Assembly (NCBI GenBank): GCA_045399315.1
Contig: DAYVGO010000009.1
Location: 44,764 to 108,763, forward strand
Reading direction: 5' to 3'
From: Arsenophonus sp045399315
GTDB taxonomy: Bacteria; Pseudomonadota; Gammaproteobacteria; Enterobacterales; Enterobacteriaceae
DNA length: 64,000 nucleotides
Shown: one piece after another, positions 34,736-45,011 of the stretch
Numbering within the stretch: position 1 is the first letter of the stretch
Layout of the letters: each line of letters starts with the position of its first letter
The notes under the pieces: model-generated
What the model saw: the letters and a program-made list of their open reading frames with translations, nothing else
Database searches by the model: none
What the model was told of the DNA's origin: nothing
Translations under genes and position numbers: made by a program

Positions 34736-35455
34736 ATGGAGTTTTTTAATACTAGCAATACTATGGTACATATTGCACTTGGCAATAATGGTTATAATTT
34801 GTCTTATATTGAAGCTGTGGCAACGATAGCTGGATTCTTATGTATTTGGCTCGCCAGCCAGGAAAAAACTATCAATTATTTCTTTGGCTTGATTAACGTT
34901 ACATTATTTGCTGTTATTTTTTTTCAAATTCAATTATATGCTAGCTTGTTATTACAAATTTTCTTTTTCGCCGCAAATACCTATGGTTGGTATGCCTGGA
35001 GTCGAGTAGATGCCTATCATGAAGCAAGTCTTAAGATCCGCTGGATGAGTTTGTCTAAAGTGGTAGTAACTTTATGTATTGCTATTATTCTGACACTATT
35101 ATTAAGTTTTAACATTGATAAGGTGTTTATTTTTCTTGCCCACGTTACCTGGGATATAGCCCATTTATTAGGTTTTTATGTTGAACCAGTACAAATAGAG
35201 CCGGATGCATTTCCTTTTTGGGATTCAACGATGATGGTGTTATCAATTATTGCTATGGTCCTAATGACGCGTAAGTATGTCGAAAACTGGTTACTATGGA
35301 TCATTATCAATATTATTAGTGTTGTTATTTTTTACTTGCAAGGTGTTTTAGCTATCGCGTTGGAATATTTGATTTTACTTGGTATTTCAATCAATGGTTT
35401 TCGCCTTTGGAGCCTGTCAGCTAAACAGAATGGTGCTATATTTTTAGCGCATTAA
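34736..35455 (+). CDS. pnuC: Nicotinamide riboside transporter PnuC
   Basis: PnuC is a seven-to-eight-helix inner-membrane facilitator for nicotinamide riboside. Conserved blocks are SYIEAVATIAGFLCIWLAS, NYFFGLINVTLFAVIFFQIQLYA, AANTYGWYAWSR and FPFWDSTMMVLSIIAMVLMTRKYVENWLLWI, split here for reading. ATG 34736 (MEFFNTSN) aligns with E. coli MDFFSV and has AGGA eight bases before it. The in-frame ATG at 34727 is possible but worse placed. About 239 residues, the E. coli length. With nadA it forms a NAD-supply pair likely under NadR. Confidence 0.94.
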   Translation: MEFFNTSNTMVHIALGNNGYNLSYIEAVATIAGFLCIWLASQEKTINYFFGLINVTLFAVIFFQIQLYASLLLQIFFFAANTYGWYAWSRVDAYHEASLKIRWMSLSKVVVTLCIAIILTLLLSFNIDKVFIFLAHVTWDIAHLLGFYVEPVQIEPDAFPFWDSTMMVLSIIAMVLMTRKYVENWLLWIIINIISVVIFYLQGVLAIALEYLILLGISINGFRLWSLSAKQNGAIFLAH

Positions 35456-35558
35456 TAGCTACTTTAAATGAGTATAACAGGATAATATTTTAAAAATTTG
35501 TTTATTATTAAAAATTTATGTCACATTATATCTTGTCATTGAATATTTATAATATAAA

Positions 35559-35576
35559 TGTGAGCATATATTTACA
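35559..35576. promoter_or_regulatory. Candidate TyrR box upstream of the aroG remnant
   Basis: TGTGAG-CATATA-TTTACA has one perfect half and one half with four of six matches to the TyrR box TGTAAA-N6-TTTACA. In E. coli aroG is TyrR-repressed. Here the operator would outlive a dead gene. Confidence 0.4.
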
Positions 35577-35660
35577 CTTTTATCACTAGAGGTTAAATTG
35601 AGTTCATCTTTTATTTTTAGAGAATATATTGGCTAAAAGACGATACGTTGAGTAAAAAAG

Positions 35661-36715
35661 ATGACTTATAAAAATGATGACATCAGAATTAAATGGATAA
35701 CAGAATTATTACCTCTGGTTGCATTATTGGAAAAATATCTAGCAACAGATAAATCTGCTTTAACAGTTCAAACTTCTCGTGAATTAATACATCAAATTCT
35801 TGCCGGCAAAGATGATCGGCTGTTGGTCGTTATTGTCCATGTTTGATTCATGATCCGAAAGCAGCCATTGAATATGCATAAAGGTTCAGAAAGTACTGAA
35901 AGATGATCTAGAAATTGTTATGTGTGTTTATTTTGAAAAACCACACACTACTATTGGTTGGAAAGGTTTGATTAATGATCCTTATATGGATAACAGTTTT
36001 GATATTAATGAAGGATTGCGTATTGTACATAATTTATTGTTTATTATCAATTAGTTAGCATTACCAACTGCTGGTGAATTTCTTGATATGATCATGCCCC
36101 AATATATTACAGATCTCACCAGCGAGGGAATGATTGGTGCTCGTACTACTGAATCTCAAGTTTATTGTGAATTAGCATCCGTCTTTCTTGCCCGGTTGGT
36201 TTTAAAATGGTACCGATGGAACGATGAAAGTCAATATTGATGTAGTCAATGCCGCTAAAACTCCTCACTATTTTTTATCTGTCACCAAATGGAGGCATTC
36301 AGCAATTGTAAACACTACTGGTAATGACGATTGCCATATTATTTTACGTGGTGGCAAAAAACTTAACTATAGTGAATCTGATATACAAGCAGTTAAAGAG
36401 AGTTTACAAAAATCAGGATTATCAGCCCAAATTATGATTGATTTTAGTCATGCGAATTACGGTAAACAATATAAAAAGCAACTGGAAATAGCAGAAAATG
36501 TCGCTAATCAAATACAACAGGGTGAAAAAGTAATTGTTGGTATTATGGTTATGTTTGAAAGTCATCTTTTGGAAGGCCAACAAGATATAAGTGAAGGCAA
36601 GCCATTAACGTATGGTCAGAGTGTGACAGATGTTTGTCTGGGTTGGTAAGATAATGAGAAATTATTACATCGGCTAGCTGCAGCTATTCACATGCGCCGT
36701 AAAAAGACAGTCTAA
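35661..36715 (+). pseudogene. aroG: aroG, DAHP synthase (phenylalanine-sensitive), degraded
   Basis: AroG joins phosphoenolpyruvate and erythrose 4-phosphate, the first step of aromatic biosynthesis. The N-terminus MTYKNDDIRIKWITELLP and QILAGKDDRLLVVI match E. coli, but the frame breaks near 35840 at the place of the GPCSIHDP motif. Later segments appear in other frames or between stops: YFEKPHTTIGWKGLINDPYMDNSF, IGARTTESQV, FLSVTKWRHSAIVNTTGN, DCHIILRGGK and MIDFSHAN. A stop follows DVCLGW before the terminal RLAAAIHMRRKKTV. Several substitutions hit conserved residues. Whether another DAHP synthase exists elsewhere in the genome is unknown. Confidence 0.93.
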
Positions 36716-36726
36716 TTAACGATGAA

Positions 36727-36747
36727 TAAGGCCACAGTGTGGCCTTA
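36727..36747. terminator. Bidirectional terminator between aroG remnant and gpmA
   Basis: TAAGGCCACA and TGTGGCCTTA form a perfect ten-base stem with a one-base centre. It lies just past the gpmA stop on the minus strand. Confidence 0.8.
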
Positions 36748-36768
36748 AGTTATAAATTTTATTTTAAA

Positions 36769-37521
36769 TTATTTTGCCTTACCTTGATTCGCGATCGCGG
36801 TGGCTTTTGCGGCTATTTCAGTTTGATCACCAAGATAGTAGTGTTTGATAGGATGCATATTTTCGTCAAATTCATAAACCAGTGGCATGGCGGTTGGAAT
36901 ATTAAGTTCAAGGATCTCCTCTTCACTCATATTATCCAGATGTTTCACTAATGCTCGTAATGAATTACCGTGAGCAGCAATAATTACCTTTTCACCTTTG
37001 GCAATTTTAGGTTTAATCACATTTTCCCAGTAGGGGACAACACGTTTAATTGTAGTAGCGAGACTTTCAGTAACAGGCAGCTCTGAAGGTGCCAAATTTG
37101 CATAACGAGGGTCATTGCCGGGATAACGTAGATCATCTTTGGTTAATTCTGGTGGTGTAATTTCAAAGCTACGACGCCATAGTTTAACTTGCTCGTCTCC
37201 ATATTTTGTGGCAGTTTCTGCTTTATCTAAACCTTGTAGTGCACCATAATGACGTTCATTGAGCCGCCAATTTTTTTCAACCGGAAGCCACTGCTGATCT
37301 ATTTGATCTAAAATATTCCATAACGTATGAATGGCACGTTTTAAAACCGATGTATAAGCATAGTCAAAAATAAAACCATCTTTTTTTAATAGCTGACCAG
37401 CTTCTTTTGCTTCTTGGCGGCCTTTATGGGATAGTTCCACATCCGTCCAACCAGTGAATCGGTTTTCTTTATTCCATTCGCTCTCACCATGTCTTACTAG
37501 AACCAGCTTAGTTACTGTCAT
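36769..37521 (-). CDS. gpmA: 2,3-bisphosphoglycerate-dependent phosphoglycerate mutase
   Basis: GpmA interconverts 3- and 2-phosphoglycerate in glycolysis. It has 250 residues, as in E. coli. The phosphohistidine is in LVRHGESEWNKENRFTGW near residue 11, the catalytic acid in LNERHYGALQGLDKAE near residue 89, and the second histidine in VIIAAHGNSLRALVKHL near residue 185. AGGAG stands before the ATG. It follows aroG as in E. coli; the gal genes that lie beyond it there are missing here. Confidence 0.98.
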   Translation of the reverse strand: MTVTKLVLVRHGESEWNKENRFTGWTDVELSHKGRQEAKEAGQLLKKDGFIFDYAYTSVLKRAIHTLWNILDQIDQQWLPVEKNWRLNERHYGALQGLDKAETATKYGDEQVKLWRRSFEITPPELTKDDLRYPGNDPRYANLAPSELPVTESLATTIKRVVPYWENVIKPKIAKGEKVIIAAHGNSLRALVKHLDNMSEEEILELNIPTAMPLVYEFDENMHPIKHYYLGDQTEIAAKATAIANQGKAK

Positions 37522-38871
37522 AGTTTAAACTCCTATTGATACATTCATTAAAATCGATCTGAATTATTATATTATTCGTTAAACTGAATACCAACTATAA
37601 CTGCTGGTAGCTTTTGAATTGTTGAGTAGGATCTGTTCTAATTTAAATAGTGTATCATTAAACTAAATGGCTAATGCAGCAAAATTAGCATATTTTATTG
37701 TTTATATAAGCGAGTATTATTTTAGTCTAGTCACATTAAAATAGTATTAGAAAATCAAATCGGTAATGACTGGATTGAAGTTATAGGTTGTGGTAATAAT
37801 AGAATAGTCTTGATATTAAGTTAGCTAACTTAAGGAATTTATTTTTGTGTTTAAGAATAAAATATTAAGTTATAAATGTGATAATTTTACGGGAAAACAA
37901 GTAAAATATATGTTAATTATTAATGTAATGTATTAATAAAAACTTAGTTGCTAGAGATTAGAGATTTAATTTATGCGTTTATATATTAAAGATAAATAAA
38001 TTATTAATAATAGACTTTGGAGTTGATGTATAAGTATTTTTTAAATTATGTGAGTATATTTATATTTGTAACAATAGATGAAAAAAATGGAGCCTTATGG
38101 CTCCAATTTTCCTTTTATAGGAGAAACTTTTCCGTTAGTTTCAGGCACAAAATAGAATAAGACAATTAGTATAATAAAAAATACCAATTAGTATGTTATA
38201 TTTCCATATATTAAGAATGTTTCCAAATCAAATAGCTAAAATATTCGTTTAAAGATTAATTATAGATTGTAAATTATTATGTTCACTACCTGGCAGTTAT
38301 TGATAATATCTACAGTTAATTTGTTTGTGTTTATAATAATTTATTATGCAATATTATGTTAGAAGATATTATTTAATTTGATTTCCTAGCCTTGTTTTAA
38401 ACCAAATAATATGCAATTTTGTAATCTGTGTATAGTTAAACTATAATTAAATATGTATCTAAATGTTTTCATTTTTTATATATTATTGATTTTTATTAAT
38501 TTAATCCATTGGGACAAACGTCGTAAGTTAATAATTGATAGCTATTATCTATTAATATTTTATTTACGATCGATTAAAACGATTTGCCGTTTTGATATTT
38601 ATATATATCATTTCACTCTCTACGAGATTAACTTATAGAATTTATTCTTGTTTTTTTGTTTTAGTTCACACTTTAGTCTAATCATCTATTTGATGAAAAT
38701 GCGTGTTGTTGATAGTTTTTTTGAACAAATTATATTTGAATATAATTTAATCACTACCATATTATTAATAAATATAGTTTATCTATGACTAATAGTTATT
38801 TGATATTTTATTAAAAGTGAGCATCTTAACTTAACTTTATTATTAATAAATTTTTAAGGATTCACTTTTAT
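37522..38871. other. AT-rich gene desert upstream of gpmA
   Basis: About 1.35 kb with no supported gene. The only longer frame (38453-38638, 61 codons, mostly Ile/Leu/Tyr) looks like chance in AT-rich DNA. A clean hairpin terminator at 38082-38117 suggests that a transcribed gene once ended just before it, but I could not recognise any remnant of the E. coli gal genes. Confidence 0.5.
38082..38117 (+). terminator. Orphan terminator-like hairpin
   Basis: TGGAGCC-TTAT-GGCTCCA with seven A before and a T-rich tail after. No gene is recognised upstream. Confidence 0.6.
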
Positions 38872-39003
38872 ATGTTGAAACGATAATCTTTGTTTATTAA
38901 AAAACTTGTACTACTTTTTTCCATCATTTTTATGGTGCTGTGTAGTGCTGAATTATTAGTTTGGATCACTCGAGATGGCTCCTTAATGGAGCTTGTTAAT
39001 TAG
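38872..39003 (+). other. Small hydrophobic ORF with early stop, unrecognised
   Basis: ATG 38872 follows AAGGATT but meets TAA at codon 5. After it the same frame reads SLFIKKLVLLFSIIFMVLC and then ELLVWITRDGSLMELVN to TAG at 39001. A basic start plus one hydrophobic helix looks like the N-terminus of a membrane protein, perhaps a sensor kinase or an exported protein. There is too little to assign it; it could be a gene remnant or chance. Confidence 0.25.
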
Positions 39004-39029
39004 CTACGTAATTGAATAAAGGCTTTGTT

Positions 39030-39512
39030 ATGAATGTTAATTTCCAAAAGTGTGCTTTAGTATTTGCTGCTATGTTTTTATTGAATGCTTGTTCTATACC
39101 TGTGTCAAAAAAGATGAATAATAGAGTGAATGATAAAACAGCGAGTCAAACTAATAAAAATAGCGTTGCTATTGTCAAAAAGCAAAGTAGTATTCCGGCT
39201 CGAAATTATATAGAAAAAAAAGGTATGTTATTTGATGGAATTACTATTGCCTCATCAAATAATGAATGTGTTGATCGTTTTAATTTCTTAAAAGAGGCAG
39301 ATGGTAGTAAATACCAACAATATTCTCATGATTATAATAAAATTAGCAGAGATTATACGTTCTTAAATGTTAATAAAAATATTATGGATAAAGATTCAAA
39401 AGAATTATTGTCTATGACGTTGAGCACTAAATTAGACACTTTATGTTCGAAAGTTCAATTTTCTGGCTTCCAAAGTGTAAAAGAAAAAGTTAAAGTATTA
39501 TCAAGTATTTAA
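39030..39512 (+). CDS. Putative lipoprotein, paralogue of the gene at 43381
   Basis: ATG 39030, ten bases after AAAGG, gives 160 residues. The N-terminus is a lipoprotein signal (FQKCALVFAAMFLLNAC), with the modified cysteine at position 21. A TTG six codons upstream would put extra residues before the signal and is not needed. After a polar linker, the C-terminal 100 residues share a pattern with the 43381 protein: LFDGITIASSNNECVDRFN, LNVNKNIMDKDSKELL and STKLDTLCSKVQ. Two cysteines (NNEC and LC) are conserved in both. I do not recognise a named family. The location next to an invasin-type pseudogene suggests a surface partner, which is inference. Confidence 0.75.
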   Translation: MNVNFQKCALVFAAMFLLNACSIPVSKKMNNRVNDKTASQTNKNSVAIVKKQSSIPARNYIEKKGMLFDGITIASSNNECVDRFNFLKEADGSKYQQYSHDYNKISRDYTFLNVNKNIMDKDSKELLSMTLSTKLDTLCSKVQFSGFQSVKEKVKVLSSI

Positions 39513-39528
39513 ATATTATTCCTATATT

Positions 39529-39560
39529 ACCACCTTTAATTAATTGAAGGTGGTTTCTTA
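39529..39560 (+). terminator. Terminator after the first lipoprotein gene
   Basis: ACCACCTT (39529-39536) pairs with AAGGTGGT (39547-39554), followed by TTTCTT. Confidence 0.7.
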
Positions 39561-39592
39561 CTGTGAATGTACTTGTTAGAGTAAGTTAAATT

Positions 39593-42500
39593 ATGACACA
39601 GTTTTCATCTAGGGGAAGAAAAATAATAGCCTGGTGGGTGCTTTTAATACAATTATTTTCTCCTTTTTCCTTTCTTCTTTTTTACTACCTCAATTGCTAA
39701 AGCAGTTGAAAATACAGAGGTGGTTGATACTATTTCAGGTATCCAAGTCCTTAATGACTGACTCAAAAGATAGTAATAATATCATTACTAAAGATATCGC
39801 TGCAGCAACATCTCATGGTGGAACCTCTTTATTTCCTTCTGAACGTTTAAGTTCAGGACATTATCCTTTAGAAATGCTACCTAGTCTGGAAGCTAACGGC
39901 CATAGTGCCGATACACTTAATACTATTTTACCCAATTTAGGCGGTACTGAAATACCGACTGAAGAAAAAACTGATCAAACTTTGGCTTCAATAGCCAGCC
40001 AGGTAGGCAATATTTTAGCAAATAAAAATGTGGTTGATGCTTCGATAGGTTATGTCAAAAGCATTGGCGAAGGTTTAGTTAATCAAAGGCTTAACGATTG
40101 GTTAAGTCAATATGGTATCGCACGTGTTTCCGTAGGAACTGATAAAAAATTTTCTGGTGATTTTCTATTACCTATTTGATAGCATAAATAGTCTACTTTT
40201 TACCCAATTAGGATTGAGGACAAATATAAAGACAGAGATACTTTAAATTTAGGTTTAGGGTATCGTCAATATTGAGGAGATTGGATGTATGGTATTAATA
40301 CTTTCTATGATTATGATTACACAGGTAGTAATGTCCGATTAGATCTTGGTGGTGAAGCGTGGACAGATTATTTAAAATTGGCGGCGAATGATTATTTTGG
40401 ATTAACAGATTGGCATCAATCCAAAATAGCAGTAATCAACGATTATGATGAGTGCTCGGCATCAGGTTTTAATATTCGGCGCGGAAGCCTATTTACCGAT
40501 CTACTTAAATTGGGTGATAGTATCAAATATGAGAAATATTTTGGCAAAGGTGTTCATCTGGGTACCGGTGTCGATCCGGATAAGTTAAAAGACGATACTT
40601 ATGCATTAACATTAGGGGTAAATTACACACCAATACCTCTAATAACTGTAAAGAGAGAGCATGCTGCTGGTGATCGTAATGACACTATGGTTGGCTTAGA
40701 TGTTATTTATCGTTTTGGCGTTTCATTGTCAGAGTAATTAGACCCTGATAAAGTTGGTGTTATGTGTAGTTTGGTTGGCAATAAGTATGATTTTGTCGAT
40801 CACAATTATGATATTGTTATGTAATATCGCAAACAAGAATTGATTAATATTTCGTTGCCCACTGAAATGATGGCGGAAGCGAAAGAAACGATGATTATTC
40901 CTGCTACGATTAATAAAACCAAATATGGTTTGAAAAAAATCAACTGGATAGTACCAGCTAATTTTATTACTAATGGTGGCGCTTATCGTGTTATTTCACC
41001 AACTCAGTTAGAAATTACCTTGCCAGCTTATGTTTATAAGATACAAGGTATTGTCACGCAAGAATATCAAATCATTGCTGTGGGGATAGATAATAATGAC
41101 AATGAATCGAACCGAGCCACCACTATAATACGAGTGAAACCTTCCAAAAATGTGGTTAATGATTTAATTATCGAGCCTAATGCAGTTTTGCCTGCTAATG
41201 ATCAGGATCGTTTTACTACCATGACAGTGATCAACAATGAACATGGGCAACCATTAGCTAAACAAGTTATCACTTTCCATATTGATGGCTTAAAGCAAGA
41301 AAATAGTCAATTGGGGGCAATATTGTTTAACGGTACCCACAGTGCTACTAATGGGGAGAAGATTACAGTAACGACCGATAACCAAGGAAAAGCGGTAATT
41401 TATGTAACCAGTAAAGTAGCGGGAGAAGGCAAGATCACCACGACGATGGAAAATGGTAATTATAAAAATAGCCCGATCAAATTTAGTGCTGATCGAAATT
41501 CAATTCACATTGCAAAGCTAAATGTTACCAAAGATAAAGCATTATCCGATGGTAAAGAGAAGAATATGCTTTATGTGTCGGTAACTGATAAACATGGTAA
41601 TGCGGTTGAGAATATTCCGGTTAATCTGACCGTAACCGGTGGTGCAGTCATTGAGAATGGTGAAACAGCTAATATTAACCAACACAGAGAACTAATTATC
41701 CGTATTAGCAGTACCAAAGCGGGTAACAACGAAGTAACCGCTGAAATTAATGGTAGCGAAAAAATGCAGACTATTACCTTTGTCACCGGGCATCCAAGTG
41801 CCGAAAAATCGTTATTAACGGCTCAACCAGCAACAATTGTTGCCAATGGTAAAGCCGTAGCTACCTTGCAACTTGAACGGAAGGATCAACAGGGTAATTC
41901 TATTACCAATAATAAAGTTACCTTCACCATTAGCTTAGCGAATAGTCGCATTAGTAGCACTAAGGAAAGTAATGGTGTTTATAGCACAAAACTGACAGGG
42001 ACAATGACAGGAGAAACTACTATTGATCTTAAAGTCAACGGTAATAAATTGAATGTAAGTCAAGTAGCAAAAGTTACTAAACCGAGTGTGGATAAATCTA
42101 AATTAATGGCCCACCCCAATAGTATTGTTGCTGATGGTAGAAAATCTTCAACAATAACGTTGGAATTGAAGGATGTTAACGGTAACTCAATTGTGAATCA
42201 AGGTGTAACGTTTAGCACTAGCCTAAAGGGTAGCCAAATTGGAACGATGACCGATAAAGGTAATGGAATTTATGAAGCACCTTTAGTTGGTACTAAAGCC
42301 GGCCAAGCCACGATTAGTGTTGATGTTAATGATAAGCCACTGGTTGGCAAGACGGTTATAGTGACCTTAACAGCAGATAGCAGTAATCCGAGCACAGAAA
42401 AATCTATGCTAGTTGCAGAGCCTGACACTATTATTGCTTCTATCTGAACTAAATAAAATTACTAAGATTACATGTGCTTCTCGCTATTCCTGGCGTAACT

Positions 42501-42890
42501 TTGATATTGATATTAATAATGATTTAATATTAGAAACGCAAAAAGTATCGAATATTGGCAATTTAAACATAGCTTGCCATGCCGATAACAATTTCAATCT
42601 TACCGGTAAACGTGTTACGCTAGGTATTTATAAAGAAACGAACTCTGCGCTGCGGAGAAATTTACCACGGATTTAACGAGATAAATTATACATTTAACAT
42701 TGTTGGTCAGGAGCTAAAACCGAACAATAGTGCTAATAATCTGAAAGAAGTAACTATATCACTTAATAGTGACGGTAACGCTGATATACCAGTAGATAGG
42801 TTATTTAAATTAGATTATCGGCAGCCTGGTGCGGATTGGTTATATAATCCCACGACTTCAAAAGTGACATCCAGAAGAGGTCAATGTTGA
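39593..42890 (+). pseudogene. Inverse autotransporter of the intimin/invasin family (degraded)
   Basis: The reading can be followed over 3.3 kb. A long signal peptide starts at ATG 39593 (SSRGRKIIAWWVLLIQLFSP). A periplasmic segment follows, with IASQVGNILANKN and LNDWLSQYGIARVSVGTDKKFSGDFLLP. Next is the barrel domain typical of intimin, with WMYGINTFYDYDYTGSNVR and RLDLGGEAWTDYLKLAANDY. From about 41150 there are at least four bacterial Ig-like (Big_1) repeats with motifs such as VTDKHGNAVENIPVNLTV, KDQQGNSITNNKVTFTIS and KDVNGNSIVNQGVTFSTS. Stops interrupt at about 40177, 40274, 40737, 40822 and 42445. Frame shifts lie in the signal region and near 42650. A C-terminal piece (ELKPNNSANNLKEVTISLN) ends at 42890. 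Such proteins are outer-membrane adhesins; this one cannot be made whole. Confidence 0.9.
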
Positions 42891-43380
42891 ATCAGATTTA
42901 AGATTAATAAAATAAAAAAGTTAGTTAGCCATCGTGACAAATGTTTTTATCGATGGATGGTGGTTATGTTTGGGACACTAGTAGAGGGCTATTTTCATTA
43001 GTATTAGATAGGGATGTCTGGTGAGTTTTATTGAAATAAAACTTAAAAGATGTAAACGGTCTTTAAAGCTGAATATGGAGATTTAGTTTTGATAGCGATG
43101 TGAGTAAATAGCAGCATAAGGAAATAATAGCTCGCTGATAACTATTATTTAATTGTTATTACAAAAAATTAAGTTTATTTCAATTGAAATGACAATCATG
43201 AGGACGAAGTTACTATACCAGGGATGGCACCCCATATTGATCGATTAAGGTTATTAATGTGAGAGATAGATCGCTTTATTAATTGTTTGATGAAAAAGTT
43301 GTTTACTTTTTTTATTAGTTAATTTATCATCTCTAATTTCCCGTAGATCAAAGAAAATAATATTTTTAGGATTCAATGAC
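42891..43380. other. Gap between invasin remnant and second lipoprotein
   Basis: About 490 bases without an intact gene. A short frame near 42940 reads FLSMDGGYVWDTSRGLFSL and then stops; it may be another scrap of an adhesin C-terminal domain, but this is not certain. AGGATT before 43381 serves the next gene. Confidence 0.4.
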
Positions 43381-43815
43381 ATGACGTACAATAAAAAAAA
43401 TCTGTTTAGTGTATTATTAGCTATTATGTTGTTGACGGGATGTGTTGGTCATGCTAGCAAAAATAGCAATATTGATAGTAAAACAGCAGCAGTTGAATCT
43501 CCGGTTGAGAAATCAGGAATATTATTTAACGGTATTATTATTTCCTCAACGAATAATGAATGTATTGATCACTTAAATCTGCTTAAAAAAATAGAACCGG
43601 TTAAATATCAAAAATATATTAAAGATTACGTTATGATTATGGATGATATTAAATATTGGAATGTTAATAAAAATATTATGGATAGTGATTCAAAAAATCT
43701 GTTAGCTATGGCGCTTAATACCAAGCTTGATTTATTATGTGCAAGGGTAAAATATAATAATTTTGTTAGTACAAAAAAGAAAATACAGAAATTAGTAGAT
43801 TCGTATCAAAAGTAG
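43381..43815 (+). CDS. Putative lipoprotein, paralogue of the gene at 39030
   Basis: ATG 43381 with AGGA upstream gives 144 residues. The signal KKNLFSVLLAIMLLTGC is a good lipobox, with the modified cysteine at position 21, the same position as in the 39030 protein. The mature part aligns with that protein: LFNGIIISSTNNECIDHLN, WNVNKNIMDSDSKNLLAM, NTKLDLLCARVK and a closing KKKIQKL. Similarity rises toward the C-terminus, while the linker after the lipid anchor differs. The two genes flank the invasin pseudogene on the same strand, so an ancient duplication around an adhesin locus is likely. No function is known to me. Confidence 0.75.
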   Translation: MTYNKKNLFSVLLAIMLLTGCVGHASKNSNIDSKTAAVESPVEKSGILFNGIIISSTNNECIDHLNLLKKIEPVKYQKYIKDYVMIMDDIKYWNVNKNIMDSDSKNLLAMALNTKLDLLCARVKYNNFVSTKKKIQKLVDSYQK

Positions 43816-43907
43816 TTAATTAGCTTTTATCTGTATGATATTAATATAGATATTTTTATATTTTAGAAGTAAATTTTATAAAATATAACGGAATGTCAAA
43901 ATCGGTA

Positions 43908-44699
43908 TTATTGTAGTGTTGCCACAATAACTTGGCTAACAGCAAAAATTACAGTCACTTTACGGCCGATTTTTATCTCTTGTTTCCTCTACTTCTTGAT
44001 TTAGCATGATAGAGCAAGGTAATAATCCATCTTCCAGTTTCACATTTATTTCACTATCTTTGTCATCTTTTTCAATATACACTACCGTTCCTACCACTAT
44101 ATTATCAGCAGGTGGTATCGCAGCTCGTTAGGGCAGCAATTTCATCACGGGGTTTTGATTAAGAGTAAAACTTTTTTGCCAAGCGTTAATCGTAATCGAT
44201 TAATACTTTGTTTAGTTAATGATGTATAAATAATAGTTTTACTATTAGTTAATTAAATTTTGATATTTTGTTGAATTAAGTAGCTATCATAATGGATCAA
44301 AGTGCTAAGGAATTGATTACGGGCGCTGGGTTGCAAATTAAAAGCATGCAATAACGGCTAGTAAACTATCGAGCGGTAAATTTTCATCATTTAATACCTG
44401 ATAGGCTTTTTGCTGGTTCTGTTTTATAATCCATAAAGTTGCAATAAGCGTTCACCATATGGCGTTAAAAATTGTTCTCCCTGCCTCTCCTCCTTACCAC
44501 CGGTTGTGCTGGTAACCAAAGTTTTATCAGCGAATTGGTTCATTTCGTTTATTGCATGCTAGGCGCTTTTGTAACTCATACATGCCAATTGTGCATCTTG
44601 CTTGATCGAGCCGGTAGATTTTATATATTTGAGTAATATGATCCGCAGTGCATCAGCAAATAGTCGATCATGTAGTTTTAAGGTTAAGAAAATATCCAT
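43908..44699 (-). pseudogene. modE: modE, molybdate-dependent transcriptional regulator (degraded)
   Basis: The minus strand from 44699 reads ILTLKLHDRLFADALRIILL-like ModE residues: DIFLTLKLHDRLFADALRI, SIKQDAQLACMSYKSA, then TAG where the family has tryptophan, then HAINEMNQFADKTLV and TTGGKEERQGEQFLTPYGERL. More stops follow in the two molybdate-binding (TOBE) halves, and the end QVIVATLQ at 43908 matches E. coli. Total length (792) is nearly that of the intact gene. ModE normally represses modABC with molybdate bound. It is divergent from acrZ as in E. coli; modF lies on its other side there and is absent here. Confidence 0.88.
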
Positions 44700-45011
44700 T
44701 AAAAATAGCCTTATTAGCCAAAACAATGTTAATTAATTCACTTGCTTTATTACGCTTTATTATATCAAATAGTGGGAATGGAATGAAGAGTTTTCCATTG
44801 TTAGCAATAGATATTGGTTGATAGAGATTAATATTTTAAGAATTTAGTTATATCTGTAACTAATCGTGCTATTCGTGTAAAAAAAATGAAAAAAACTAAT
44901 ACTGGCCTTCAAAATACAAAATAAATGGAATAATCTAATTTATAAGGTTACTATTTAGCTAGGTTTATATCTTAAGTAATAAAATAGATCATTATTTTGC
45001 CGAGGCTATCA
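44700..45011. other. Divergent gap between modE remnant and acrZ
   Basis: 312 AT-rich bases with no gene seen. The acrZ promoter should be here; no regulator site was recognised with confidence. Confidence 0.4.

Noticed and set aside
38453..38638. 61-codon ORF in the desert after gpmA
   Set aside because: Composition is what random AT-rich DNA gives, with no ribosome binding site and no recognised similarity.
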